64,000 bases of DNA. Source: Cyanophora paradoxa. Taxonomy: Eukaryota; Glaucocystophyceae; Cyanophorales; Cyanophoraceae. Position 1 is the stretch's first letter. Each line of letters begins with the position of its first letter. Both the position numbers and the translations under genes were made by a program. The notes beneath the pieces are model-generated. The model saw only the letters and a program-made list of their open reading frames with translations, made no database searches and was not told the origin of the DNA. Below, in pieces: positions 1-10,900 of the stretch. The DNA lies in contig QPMI01000024.1 of the NCBI GenBank assembly GCA_004431415.1, positions 1 to 64,000 of the forward strand, written 5' to 3'.

Positions 1-2790
1 AAAAAACCGTGTTCTAACTGGCCTCGAGCTCAGATGTGATCGAGGACGTGGCAAAGGCGAAGCTTCTGCGGAATTCTGTGCATGTCATTTTCGAGGGCTG
101 GGACTACTGGGAGAAATGTGAACACGTGTTTGTATGACGAAGTCAGCGAACAATTTGTCAGCACTCTAGATGTCGCACGCGCATTCACGAAGGCGCTGCG
201 GAACTATCCAGAAGGCCGGTTATCAGTGACCGCATACGAACGCTTTGCCGCCATCTTTCTCCGTGCAGCCGCTGAGGTCAATTTGAAAGGCTCCGCGAGT
301 TGTCCATGTACGATGCGAGCATGCGGGCCAGAGGACCATTGAGTTAACACCGCCTTTCCTGTCAGCTGATCAGGCGGTACGTATGCATCAGATGCACGTA
401 ATATCCCATCAGCGCAGATAGTGTTTACTGACATCGATATCTACTGCAGGACGCGATAGTCAAACTCTCCCGCAACGCTTATCATGCACAGTTCGGAGGA
501 CACAGCGCTCTCGACGCTCAATCCGGAAAGTTGCGAGCGTTGATAGTTGCGTATAAAAGCACTGGTCGACGGTCGAGCGTATCAGCACAATGGCTAACCT
601 CGAAAGTCTCGAGATTCAGGTGCGATTCGGCATTGTTGTTCGGTGTTCGAGTTGCTTACTTCGGCAACGTCAGATCGGCTGCGAGACCCACTTCAAAATT
701 TTGCGACCGCTCCCGATGCTTAAAAATGTTAAATTCATATCGAAGTGCGTATCTGTCATTCGTGCCGGCCATCGTTCACCCACAATTCAGCAGACGCGGA
801 GTTATCCAGCAGAAGACGTGCACAGAGCAATCGGTGTATCTTTCGAAGAAATCCGAGCGAACTTGGAGCAACTCCCGGCGCTCGAACAATGTGATCTGCT
901 TGTACGAGATCTAGGCACTCGCTACCATCAGAATGTAGAAAGCCGAACACTTCACCAAGACAGTTTATGGCCCTCCTTCGTCAATGCGAACGAAAGTTCG
1001 CCTGCTCAGCATCGAAGGCTTCTTTCCACATCCGGCAGAAATCTTGCGGGTTCGCTGTTTCACTCATTCAAATGCGATTCCGTGTTTCTGATCAATGAAA
1101 GAAGGCGCTGTTGGAGTCGGGTCCAAGACTGGCTCATGTTGAACTTAACATCGCTGTGCGTACCAGAGTTGGTCTGGAGGAGCTACGCAAGCCGTCAACA
1201 TGCTCTGCGAACATCAAAATACGCTTTCTCGCTTTATGCTTTTGGAGAGTCGAAATACGAGCGCACGTCATTCCTGGCCCAGGGGCAATTCATAGATACC
1301 AACAAGGTCTACGCGATTTTTTATCCTCTAATTCAACTGCTTTTCTCCACGATCAATAAAATGCAGCGAGGGAATTGGTGCAGTGTGCAGTATGTAAGAT
1401 TATCGAGCTCGCTTGCTAGCGCTACAATATGCCAAGTTACATACTCAGCTAGCTTTTGCTTGCTCGCAACAAATAATACAAGACAAAGTCGCATGTTCGC
1501 ACATGGATCTCTTCTTACTTCATTCCTGACTTCCGCCCTCGGTCTTAAGCGACGATAGTGCTGACGTTGCAGACTTAAGATTGACACATTCACGGTTTCG
1601 ATTTCCTCTCAAGATGGTTGAATTCGTCGAATTCCTTTTGATCTGTCGTGCACGCACGTGAACTGACAGACGTCGGCATGACTATATAATCACCAAATCT
1701 GTCTTTACCATTCGCTTTGACAGCATTCGATCTCACAAATAACAGCATTCTTGAGGCTTTGAAATAGCTTTTCCAGTTGCTGAGAGTTTAACATGAGCAC
1801 ACACTCTTCGGAGGCGACCGGTTGGTTATATCAGCGATCTCCTTTTCGATTACAGAACTGACCTGGAATTCGAGCATTTCAGAGAGTTGACCATCAGTGA
1901 TGCGGCCACGGTCACATTAGCTGATAGCGCCATCACAATCACTTCGAAGCTGCGCATAATGTTCCGCTGGTTGTCGTGCTGTACATGCACTCGTTCGCAC
2001 AGACGTCCGACGGTCAAGGAAAACTCATCACTACTATTTGATTCGCACCATCAACTTGTGAAATGTGAAGGGAAGCCCGTACGTGAAATCAAGCGCGTGT
2101 TCAAACTGTTTCTAAAAGTGCGAGCGTTCAAACCGTGTTATGAAGAATACTTTTCGCCGAGTCGTAGATCTAGAGTGGAGTAGTGTTCGCACCAGTGCTC
2201 ACTGTTTAGCAAGCTTAAGGCCTTTTTTCGCTGGAGTTCCTGTGCCGAAGTTTGCCTTTTGCTCGCACGCTCGCCATTGATCTCCTCCGCGCCCGCTTCA
2301 CCGTCGTGCACTGCGCATGCGCATGCGTGGCCGGTTAGCTTAGCCAGCAGCTTATCCGCTGGCGCTGAGTGCGACGCACCTTATCTTCAGAGCTTTGATT
2401 CGACTGCGATACCAGGCGGCCATGGGTCTTCAAGCTGCGACATACTTAAAGCTTGTAATACGCGTTTCCGAGTAAAACGACGGCTTCCCGCGCAAATCCG
2501 TAGCTCGTACCCTTCCCCATTTAGAACCCCTAACCGTATCCTTACCGTACCCCTCTGAGAAATTTCAAACTTGCGATGCAGCGTAGACGAAGGAAACGCT
2601 CGTGCGTCGTATAATATTGGCGTGGGTGCGTTTATCGTGCCTTGATTGTTGTCCTCTGCGCGCGCAGGGACGAGAGTCTGGATCTGGCCGCTGACTCTGG
2701 GAAGACACCAAAACGTGCTGGGCGACAAATGCGCAGCTGCAGTGCGCATGCACGTTGACGCGCATTCGCGACCAAATCGGCTCACATAAT
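1..2790. other. no confident gene; scattered open frames
   Basis: I recognise nothing here. The longest open frame runs 590-1558 on the plus strand (322 codons) but has no domain, low-complexity bias or homology I can name; its composition (many Ser, Arg, Cys) is typical of an accidental frame. A shorter plus frame at 82-342 reads more like protein in its middle (a Tyr-Asp-Glu-Val start of a helix-rich stretch), and could be an internal exon. No tRNA, rRNA or repeat was seen. Moderate GC and many six-base palindromes are seen throughout. Confidence 0.3.
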
Positions 2791-2879
2791 GCAGGGAATC
2801 GGCTGCAGTATGGAGCCTGCGGCGGGATTCGAACTACACATGGATCTACTAAAGACGTCGCCACCGGTACCAGAAGTAG

Positions 2880-3143
2880 ATGAGCGGTACGCATATTCAT
2901 TGGAGGCAAAGCAAGCGAAAGAACCCCTCTCTAACATCGCCGCACAGGCTCGAATCGACAAGAAAGGCAACCATAACGATAAATGATCTTCCAGACGATG
3001 CCATCGCCATAATTGCCAGCATGGTTCCTAATGAACGCCTCGAGTCCGTGCGAGCTCTGTGGAGTAGCAGCCGCGCTTCTACAGGATTCTCGTGGAACAG
3101 GCAATGGCTTGAAGCGCGTCCGCACCGCGACCATCTTTCTTGA
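2880..3143 (+). CDS. F-box-like domain fragment
   Basis: An open frame of 87 codons contains NDLPDDAIAIIASMVPNERL at about residues 34-53, which resembles the start of an F-box (Leu-Pro-Asp-Asp, then an amphipathic helix ending in a Pro). F-box proteins bind Skp1 in SCF ubiquitin ligases. Only this first half of the motif is convincing; the expected Val-Cys-Arg-x-Trp second half is replaced by Ser/Arg-rich sequence. The fragment could be one exon of a longer spliced gene reaching towards 5.0 kb, but I could not assemble that gene. The start codon is uncertain. Confidence 0.25.
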   Translation: MSGTHIHWRQSKRKNPSLTSPHRLESTRKATITINDLPDDAIAIIASMVPNERLESVRALWSSSRASTGFSWNRQWLEARPHRDHLS

Positions 3144-4524
3144 CACAATTCCGGCTCTCCTGCTTGAAAGGGTGTGATTCGCGCGAAGTGGATCCTAGAG
3201 CATGGCGTAGCATCAAATTCGCTTCCTCCAGCTTTGCCTCGGAATTATGGAAGCAGCCAAAGACGTTTAAGAAACTTGCAATCTCCTGGACAGCATACAG
3301 CGTTTCTTTGAGAAGCCCAAGCGGTGCCTAGAATCTGCACAGGGTGTGTTCCGACGACCTTGAGGCCATTCATTTGACTGGGTCACCTTATCTTGAAGAC
3401 GGCGCCTCGCCGTCTTATTCTGGACGACAAGGCAAGCGCAAGCCTTCGCGCACACCGTGAAACGGAGGAAATAGCCAGCATCGAGCCGTATCGAACTCTG
3501 TTACCAACGCAGTATTCGGGGCCCGTTCAGTAAGTCCAAATTCGCTACGTATTCGTTTACGTAATCCATTCAGAACCAGAAGCTGACAAACAGTTTTTTC
3601 ATAATTTGCAGCTTTCGTGACTGCGGGCCTGATGACACGTCATTTGGACGGTCGAGAGCTATGTGTCGACCAAGAAACCATCATGTTTCAAGAAGCTGCG
3701 GGTTCCTTCTCCTACTGGCTTTCAGTGCCAAGAAAGTCATCATCAAAGGATGTCTAACAAGCGAAGGCCTAGAGCTGAAAACCCAGACTCTTTCGTCAGC
3801 GCCCGCGTCCATGATTTCAATGTGCACGACCTGCCACTATTTATATTCGAGCAGCCTGATTTGGATTGCAGATATCTGACGAGCCTCGGACATCCAAAAT
3901 GACTCGTCAATGGCCCCACCGCGGCCGGCATCTCTGGTATTGCATCATACGGCGGGGAATGCACGGAGGAGCTCCATGTCGAATTCACAGCAACTCGCAT
4001 CGCCCAGCTTCGCATCCAGTCGTCCAGTTCTTCTGCTCTCCGACTCGTGCTGTCTCAAACATATTTCGTTCATCAATTGCATCATTAAGAGCGACAGCAC
4101 GAATATAAATAAGATGGAACGGTATCTAAGCAATTTCACGCAAACGTTGCGCTTCACGCTGAGGACGGGCGTGATTACGAGCAAATCTTATCAGCAGCGC
4201 GGAAGTGTCAATCTCTTATCACGCTGGACTGGTGGCATGCACAGTTCACATGCAACCGTGGCACAGCTCCGTAAATTATCACCGAATCGTCTCGCGAACT
4301 CGCAAAGACATACGATTCAGCAGCCTTCGCGAGCTGATCCTTCCGCTTGCACCTCTGACGCTCATGGAGCACAAGTCTTACGTGTCGAGCGCAACTGGCT
4401 GGTCACCTCCATCACGAAGATCGCTTCGCAGTGCTCATCTCTGGAAACCTCCGCCTGTTGGAGTGACTGGCTATGAACAGCGAACAGATGCAATGCGCGC
4501 AATCCAGAATATGTTGCTCAGTGT

Positions 4525-5008
4525 GTGGTCGGGCGTTCGAGAAGGCCATCCTTAGAAAAGCTGCATCTTGTAGATATCTACTTGCGCAACGAAGTTGTCT
4601 TCGACCGGGCACTTGGAGAGAGAATAAGGTGTATTGTTAACCTCCTCGCACAGCTACATGAGCTTAATAAGAAGGTTCGTCTGCACCTCTCTTTCGCAGA
4701 CGTTCTTTTTGCAGTTTCCAGATTGTGGTGCCATAAATGAGCTTCCTGCTGCGCAGATGCACTCATGATTTCTGGTGCTCAACCGATGTCAACTACGACG
4801 CAACGCGTGCCTAGGAACACTCAACCAGCAATTGCAAGCGACGTCCTTCGACGTTCTTGAAACAGCGCTTGCGTCACTTCTCGATCATGTGCGCCAGAAG
4901 AACGCTCTGATCAAAGCACAGAGCGATAATGTCGACAATGAGATCAAGACGATAAAAAATCGTATCTTAGAGATGCAGTCCCTCTCGAAATGCATTATTA
5001 TCGTGTAA
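4525..5008 (+). CDS. possible terminal exons of an unknown protein, coiled-coil end
   Basis: Two plus-strand frames (4525-4740 and 4775-5008) read like real protein: the first has Leu-rich helices (IRCIVNLLAQLHELNKKV), the second ends in a predicted coiled coil (Leu/Ile/Val heptads over about residues 28-70) and a stop at 5006-5008. They are in different frames, so an intron or an indel would have to join them. No family recognised. Either could also be chance. Confidence 0.2.
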
Positions 5009-5112
5009 TCGATCATGCAATTGTCAATCATTTCAGCTAGACAGTCACTCGAAGTGAACAATTCATACATGAGAGCACGAACATGCAAACGCAATTCCAG
5101 CCACGGCCATGG

Positions 5113-5687
5113 CTAGTCAAGCTCTATCACTGCGTCCGGATCCGCCAGGAAAGGTACATGCTCGACGGCCGGATCAACTGTATTCCTCGTAATGTAAAAC
5201 AGATCATCCGGGGATGGCCCCTGCGCCCTTGACGCCTGTGCACGCGCACCCGTGAATTCGCGAGATCCGCAGCAGAAATCACCGTACGTATACGACGCAA
5301 AGATCGCTTGCACCAACGACTGGAAGGTTCGGCTTGCTGGGTCGTACCAATGCACCGCCAGAGTGCCGCGGTCATCCACATGCGTACTGCAGTGCAGCTC
5401 AAGAACGCCAGGTCCAGTAGCTCGCTCTTCACGCATTCGAGTCCGAAGCACGGATCGTGACTCGCACAGGCCCTGCGCATGCGCTGTTGAGATCACGGCA
5501 CACTAGCAGAAGCAACGATGCAACCGGGCATGCACCTGTCATTGAAGTGACGCGTAGCGGGCAGGCCGGCAGTCGCCGAGAACGCGCACCTCGACAGTTT
5601 AGAGCTGCCCTCGTTCTCGGGCACCTGCTTCTTTGACGGGTCGGGCTCCGGCTCTGACTTCCGCTTTCTTGAAGCTTTGGTAGGCAT
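5113..5687 (-). pseudogene. H3-tail-like family, copy F (rearranged N-terminus)
   Basis: Copy F of the amplified family. The ATG at 5687 opens MPTKASRKRKSEPEPDPSKK, a basic tail with TKASRK like the histone H3 K23-K27 segment. The family's PTAEQVAESEALIALY segment is missing, and a 5-base insertion near the GSS/VEV core shifts the frame. Intron 1 is 5473-5535 (ATGACAG/GTGCAT to CGCAG/GGCC), as in the other copies. A missing G in the Asn-Ala-Trp codons breaks exon 2. The C-terminal part is intact: WYDPASRTFQSLVQAIFAS, then PSPDDLFYITRNTVDPAVEH and the stop. At the site where other copies have TGA this copy has TGC. Probably a decayed copy, unless the single-base losses are sequencing errors. 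Confidence 0.6.
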
Positions 5688-5959
5688 TTTCTTCTGAGGA
5701 ATCGATCCGTTGTACTTCGCGCCTTTTGTTTGTCTTCGCCATTAGAGCGAGCGCGCCTCGAAACTTCGAGAGTCGCTAGATCCTGTCGGAAACTGGAAAC
5801 TGGGGAGTCGCGCTCCTCGAGCTCGCGCCGCGCTGCCTTGTGCAGACGCTAGATTGCTGGATCTTGGTCTCGTCCGGGACGGCCCGGACGGCCGGGATGG
5901 GACTAGTGGGGTACACGTGCGCTCAATGCCGCCAGCAAGTCTCGAAGCTTTCAGGCGGT

Positions 5960-6050
5960 GACCGGTGGTCGGAGATCGAGCTAGAGCGCGTAAAACAGCT
6001 AGCCGGAGGCTTAGCCATCGCCGGCAGCCTCGCTGACGTGGACTCGGGCG
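5960..6050 (+). repeat. partial copy of the family 5' module (distal part)
   Basis: The stretch with GGTCGGAGATCGAGCTAGAG, followed by AGCTAGCCGGAGGCTTAGC and the Gly-Ala-coding GCCGGCAGCCTCG, matches the distal part of the 5' modules at 17,590-17,660 and 20,265-20,340. No intact family copy follows it directly on the plus strand. It shows that the module is also dispersed near copy F. Confidence 0.45.
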
Positions 6051-6533
6051 CCGCGTGGCCTGTCATGATCAACGGCGCTGAACGTTGAACGTTGATAGAT
6101 ATAGCCGTCGACTTCGGCATTCGTGAATGTGCACGCCGCTTCGTGCTCTGCCTTTACAGTTCGCCGCTGGAACTCATGCGGCTTGTTCCCTGCAGGCCTA
6201 GGTCGTCCGTTCTCCGGATCCTCGCAGATGGCCTCCGCGAAGGCAGCGAAGCGCCGGCGGATATGCAATGTGATGATTCAGATCCGAAGCCCTCTCCTGT
6301 AGTTTAAAGAAGCGCATACGGCGGCAAAGACAGCTGCAGTGTGGTGACCAGAGCCCTCTTCTGAGTTGGAGGAGCTGGGCACAGTCAAGCGCGGCCGAAG
6401 ATCGTTAGCGCAGATCTAGTTCGGCATCAGCTCAGCTTCAGCTGCAGCCGGGATTTGTGGCTGTCATCGAGCGCAATCGAGAGCGCGCTCGTTTGCATCC
6501 GCGCGGCGGCGGCCAAGGAGCAGTCACACAGAA

Positions 6534-6908
6534 TTGGTTCATCGCACATCGCTCGCCTCCACGACGCTGAATCTACATAGAAGCGTTACTCGAGCACTTG
6601 AATGGCACCAGCACACGCGCTCTCGTCCCGTCAACAACCGACGACACTGGACACTCTTGGTTATCGACGGCAAGGTCTGCAGATACTACGACAGCATGGC
6701 GCGAAGGCTCCGCGCAAGCTCGCAAGAATTCTCTTGAAACATGAAATTGACGTCATCCAATCGGTACAGCGAGCAGTGCAGCATGACGGCCATCAGGTTA
6801 GTGCTGTTTTCACTCCCGCCGTGGCCAGTGGCAACGGCTGACCACGCTCGCTAGTGCGGGATCTGGTTGCTGGACTTCGCAGAGCGCGAAATGCGAGGCA
6901 ACCTCTAG
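6534..6908 (+). CDS. C48/Ulp1-like cysteine protease (C-terminal catalytic core, one frameshift)
   Basis: The open frame from 6534 contains RPVNNRRHWTLLVIDGKVCR followed by YYDSM: the His-Trp of the catalytic His block and the Tyr-Asp-Ser of the catalytic Asp block of C48 (Ulp1/SENP, SUMO or Nedd8 isopeptidase) enzymes. One missing G after YYDSM shifts the frame; the next frame carries VQRAVQHDGHQ, then a GT-AG intron (6797-6854, phase 0), then CGIWLLDFAERE and a stop at 6906-6908. Gln-x-Asp-Gly-x-x-Cys-Gly is the expected Gln/Cys block. The four catalytic residues (His, Asp, Gln, Cys) are therefore all present in order. The N-terminal part and true start were not found; the frame extends upstream of 6534 without a clear ATG. 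C48 proteases also occur in DNA transposons and viruses, so a mobile origin is possible. It lies between two family copies. Confidence 0.6.
6797..6854 (+). other. GT-AG intron of the C48-like gene
   Basis: GTTAGTG donor after CATCAG and a CGCTAG acceptor before TGCGGG. Removing it joins HDGHQ to CGIW and restores the catalytic Gln...Cys-Gly spacing of the family. Length 58 nt, like other introns in the window. Confidence 0.55.
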
Positions 6909-7085
6909 ATCTAGATTAGATGGAGACTACATAGAGCGCCGTAGGAGAGAATTGAGGCGCTCGTGTGCACTACAGCGCTGGCAATTAGGCGCTCCTGTTG
7001 TATCCGTGCGCCGCGTATACGTATAATACATCCGCGTATTTTGGCTACGAAATCCGGACTAGGGAAGGGATGCCGGCACTTGCAA

Positions 7086-7779
7086 CTATTCCTGATTGAT
7101 CGCCAGGAAAGGTACATGCTCGACTTCCGGATGATATCCCTCTCGCGACGTAATACAGATCTCCCGGGATGGCCCGGACTCGACGCCTGTGCACGCGCAC
7201 CGTGAATTCGCGAGATCCGCATCAGAAATCACCGTAAGACGCAACAATCGCTTGCACCGGAAGCTCGAAGTACCAGCCTGCTTGGTCGTACCGAGATCGA
7301 TACAGCACCAGCTCTCGAGGTGCACATGCGTACTGCAGTGCAGCTCCTCGAACGCCAGGTCAGTAGCTCGCTCTTCCACGCATTCGAGTCCGAAGCACGG
7401 ATCGTGACTCGCACAGGCCTGCGCATGCGCTGTTGAGTTCACGGCACACTGGCAGAGCAACGGTGAATCGGTGTACATTTGCACCTGTCATTGCAGTGAC
7501 GCGTAGCGGGGCAGGCCGGCAGTCGCCGAGAATGTGTACGTCAACAAAGCTGCCTTCGTTCTCGGGCCGCGGTCGTGGCGCGTAAAGAGCATTCAGTGCT
7601 TCCGACTCCGCGACCTGCTCCGCTGTCGGCGGCCGCGGCCGCTGTGCGAGGTTCTTTCGAGGAGCTTTTCCGCTGTAGACATACGCGCTCTCTCTTTCAC
7701 TTCGCCATCCAGCAGCTTCGAGTTGTGGCAGCACTGCACGCCAAGCCGCTTTTTTTGCCGGCCGCGGTAAGTTCGGCAC
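7086..7779 (-). pseudogene. H3-tail-like family, copy A
   Basis: Exon 1 (7485-7779) is open and contains SGKAPRKNLAQ followed by PTAEQVAESEALNALYAPRP, ENEGSFVDVHILGDCRP and LRVTAMTG. GKAPRK is identical to histone H3 K14-K18, and the preceding bases (ATG-TCT-ACA, one base out of frame) resemble H3 Ser10-Thr11 codons. The donor is ATGACAG/GTGCAAAT. The acceptor has only GG where others have GGG, and exon 2 has another one-base loss after the Glu-Leu-Leu codons, so the downstream frame is broken although PEVEHVPFLA is still readable. The exon-1 frame extends upstream to an ATG at 7779, giving a longer N-terminus than other copies. Either a decayed copy or a good copy hit by run-length errors. 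Confidence 0.6.
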
Positions 7780-8439
7780 TCCCCCCTTCTCTTCCCCCCT
7801 CCTTCCTCTATGACCGTGGCCTGAGTATGCACTGTGTGGAAGCTTCCGATTAAATCGTATTTGAACAGCAGGTTCAGTGCAATACTGAAATTCAATTGTG
7901 ATTTAAACGAAGATCACACGTCTAAATATTGAGCACGCCTTCGAACAGCGCTGGAATTCAGCATCCTCCAGGTCGTCGATTTTTGCTGATCACAATATCA
8001 GCATCGGAGTAAATAAAAATGCATCCGAGGGGAACCGCATACCTCGCAGTGTCGCAATTTCAGCTGACATTTACAAAGAATCGCGAACGAGGTGTAAACA
8101 TAAATGTACCGCGACGTTCATAAAATCATCGGGAGGAAAACCGCCGTACCACGAAGCGTCGTGACTTCATCTAAGATACCCATACTCAAGGCCGGAAATG
8201 AATGTACCGCGAAGGAGTGAGATAGCGTACACGAAGAGCTTCTTCTGAGATTGGAGACCCGCATTCATAGCTGCAGTCATTATCAGTCACTCAGAAATCC
8301 CAATTCCGAGAAAACGGCGAAGTGGAAACCGGTCAGCCGCTGCAGTTGCGCTTGGGAGCTGCATTCACAGCTACACGCACGGAAACGGTCAAATCGAGAC
8401 CTAAATCGAAAAGCAGTCTAAAAAAACACCATTGGTCCG

Positions 8440-9130
8440 CTGCAGCTGGGCGACCAGGGAAGCATTCTCATTCTGGATGCCTGCAGACGTTTCAAACGAA
8501 GAATGAAAGAAGGCGCCCCCGAGCAATTTGACCTTTCAGCCACTGCAGTTGGGCGACCAGGGAAGCATTCTCATTCTGGACGCCTGCAGACGTTTCAAGA
8601 GGAGACTGGAAGAAGGCGCCCTGAGCGATTCGACCTTGCAGCCGCTGCAGTTGGGCGAGCAGGGAAGCATTCTCATTCTGGATGCCTGCAGACGTTTCGA
8701 ACGAAGAATGAAAGAAGGCGCCCTGAGCGATTTGACCTTGCAGCCGTTGCAGCTGGGCGAGCAGGAAGCATTCTCATTCTGGACGCTGCAGACGTTTCAA
8801 AAGAAGAATGAACGAAGGCGCCCTGAGCGATTTGACCTTGCAGCCGTTGCAGCTGGCGAGCAGGGAAGCATTTTCATGCTGGACGCCTGCAGACGTTTCA
8901 AAAGAAGAATGAACGAAGGCGCCCCTGAGCGATTCGACTTGCAGCCGTTGCAGCTGGGCGAGCAGGGAAGCATTCTCATTCTGGAGGCCTGCAGACGTTT
9001 CAAAAGAAGAATGAACGAAGGCGCCCTGAGCGATTCGACCTTGCAGCCGCTGCAGCTGGGCGACCAGGAAAGCGTTTCCTTGCAGCCGCTGCAGTCGGGG
9101 CTGCAGCGGGGGATTACGCGCGGATACTAA
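8440..9130 (+). CDS. 34-residue tandem-repeat protein
   Basis: Six tandem units of about 102 bp each lie between 8440 and 9090; each has GGGAAGCATTCTCATTCTGG near 8457, 8560, 8662, 8763, 8865 and 8967. The frame 8528-9130 reads them as 34-residue repeats with the core LQLGEQGSILILDACRRFKR and the linker RMNEGALSD. The first and third units are shifted by one base in C or G runs. The pattern Ala-Cys-x-x-Phe-x-x-x-Met-x-x-Gly faintly recalls the second helix of PPR/TPR-type repeats, but unit length and other positions do not fit a known consensus. A helical-solenoid repeat protein is the best guess; the start codon is not resolved and the stop is at 9128-9130. It could also be non-coding satellite DNA. 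Confidence 0.45.
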
Positions 9131-9731
9131 TTAACTGAAAGCAGTTATAGCTGAACGCAAAAAAGGCATTTACCGTCGACGCGCTCTTTCGCTTGTCGAA
9201 GTAAGGCGTTATCATCCTGAAGTGATTTCACCTGCTGCTGCAAGCATCGAATCTCCTCCGGATCCCGAAGTTCGGCATTCTGAGAACCGGTACTGCGAGC
9301 CGGAATTCAACTTATCCGAGGATAGATAGACTGTCTTTCATCGTGTCACCAGTGTGTTTGTGACAGCCTCCATAGGTTGAAGACCATTCCGACTGGAGAT
9401 TTGAGGCACCTTGCGCTGGGACGAATGAAATGGGAGGGAAAGGTTTGTTCGAAGCATCCTTTTCTTTTTGCATCGAAGGTGTCAGTGTCGGAGCGGATGC
9501 ATCTTTTCCACCGTCGACGCATTCAGACTTGCTCAGCTCCAGAGCAACACGTGCATCCTGCGATTATAATTAACAGCAGAACAGCCGGGTTGAAAAAGCA
9601 GAAGTAAAGCAAGCTCACCTCTTTATCACAGACGTCGAGGACAAACTCCTGCTCGTCTCCGGATACTAAACGATAGCGGAAGTTTGCGAGAGCGATAGAT
9701 AGTGATAGCGAAAACTTTGCAGAAGTCAGCT
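9131..9731. other. intergenic, nothing recognised
   Basis: No domain, RNA gene or repeat seen. A minus-strand frame at 9523-9735 may belong to the end of the exonuclease-like gene next to it (DEQEFVLDV is protein-like) but I could not join it with confidence. Confidence 0.3.
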
Positions 9732-10315
9732 TCAACCCACCTTTTTAAAATGACTTTGATAATCCGATGCCTGTTTCCAATTCCCGAAAAGCGAAGGCCA
9801 GCCTCGTCTCGTCCACTTCGGCGCTGTCCCAGCCAGTCCGAAGAATCTGAAATCCTCAGGTTTCTCGAACGCCTTACGCAAAAATTCCGTAGAAAGATCC
9901 TGGATTCCGGATTTGAGACCTTTTTGTCTTCTGTCTTTCTGCAAGGTTCCGTCCAGCTTCGCTGCGGTGGCTAGGTCGTCGATTTCGATCGCCCGAAGTG
10001 ACGGCCACTGGATATCAAGAGTTTTACGAATCCTTTCGACGTGCTCCGTGCTGTTACTCCACACCCGCAGTAGACGATGCTTGGATCAAACAGAGGCACC
10101 AAAGTTGCTCTGTGGTTGTCCGATGCGAGGAAGGTACTGTCAATGCATATCCGGAAATTGGGTGACGCGATTCCAAGGAACGATATTCCCTGCTCCTTCG
10201 GCGAACCGAAAAGCCACTTCGGACGAATGAAGAGCGGAGTGTTCTTCGAATCCAAAAGGAGGGCTCTGAACGTGTTCTCAACCTGTTGCACACTCAGCTG
10301 CAAGTCCACGTGCAT
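9732..10315 (-). pseudogene. 3'-5' exonuclease (DEDD, RNase H fold)-like, degenerate
   Basis: Two overlapping minus frames (9971-10315 and 9732-10064) together give the layout of a WRN-type 3'-5' exonuclease domain: LLDSKNTP at the Exo I position, ISFLGIASPNFRICIDST as the second strand pair, LVPLFDPSIVYCGCG before the helix that carries Exo II, then a helix, RAIEIDDLATAAKL, GLKSGIQDLSTEFL and a Trp-rich end. The join lies near 10,060 and needs a one-base shift. The usual Asp-x-Glu of Exo I is Asp-Ser-Lys here, so one metal ligand is missing, and I do not see the Tyr-Ala-x-x-Asp Exo III motif. It is probably inactive or a pseudogene. Start at the ATG 10313-10315 is the only one available upstream of the domain. 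Confidence 0.45.
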
Positions 10316-10679
10316 TCACACAGCACAGGCACGGGCGCACATCTGCAAGTGCGTGGGCTCGAGTGAACAGCCTTTGCGTGTGCATTACTGCGGGAGCTTC
10401 TCGCTTCTCCCCAAGTACCCGCTTGAGCTCGGAGTTGCAAGAGGTTTCGGCGAGGTTTCGACCTGCGTGTGCCGCGCTGCGTTCAAATGGTTGATTCCAC
10501 GGATCTGCAGGTTTGCCTACCTCTACTTGTGAGAACCGGAGCTTTAAACCCGAGGTGCTCCGCTGCAGGGCGCTCCGGACGAGGTTTTGACCTGCGTATG
10601 CGGCAGTGCGTTCAAATGGTTGATTCCACGGTTCGGGCGGGTTTGCATACCTCTAAATTTGCGTACTGGAGCTTTCCTC

Positions 10680-10800
10680 GCGTCTTCGCTCCAAGTGTCC
10701 CCGGCGACTTTGCCCCGGCGACTTTGCCCGGGGGGAACTACTTTGCCGGGGGGTACCCGTCCGACCACTGCACCAGCAAGGCTCCAAAAGCGGCACCCAG
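10680..10800 (+). repeat. partial 5' module upstream of copy B
   Basis: Contains the repeated GCGACTTTGCCCCGGCGACT block, the GGGGGGTACCCGTCCGACCA tail and CACCAGCAAGGCTCC, shared with 14,000-14,090, 17,470-17,570 and 20,150-20,250. It ends about 100 bp before the start of copy B. Likely promoter or leader DNA that was copied together with the gene. Confidence 0.6.
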
Positions 10801-10900
10801 CAGATTGAGTAGATCGAGTCTGGCGCTCATGATTTCATGCCTGCGCATGCCTGCGCGCAGTAGATCACGGTGCGCCTGCGCATTCCTGCGGATTTCGAAC

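Noticed and set aside
590-1558. 322-codon frame as a real gene
   Set aside because: No domain, no conserved neighbour and random-looking composition; only mentioned as open frame.
6690-6720. KAPRKLA in the protease frame as another H3-like tail
   Set aside because: It lies between the catalytic Asp and Gln blocks of the protease, in the middle of the domain; most likely coincidence.
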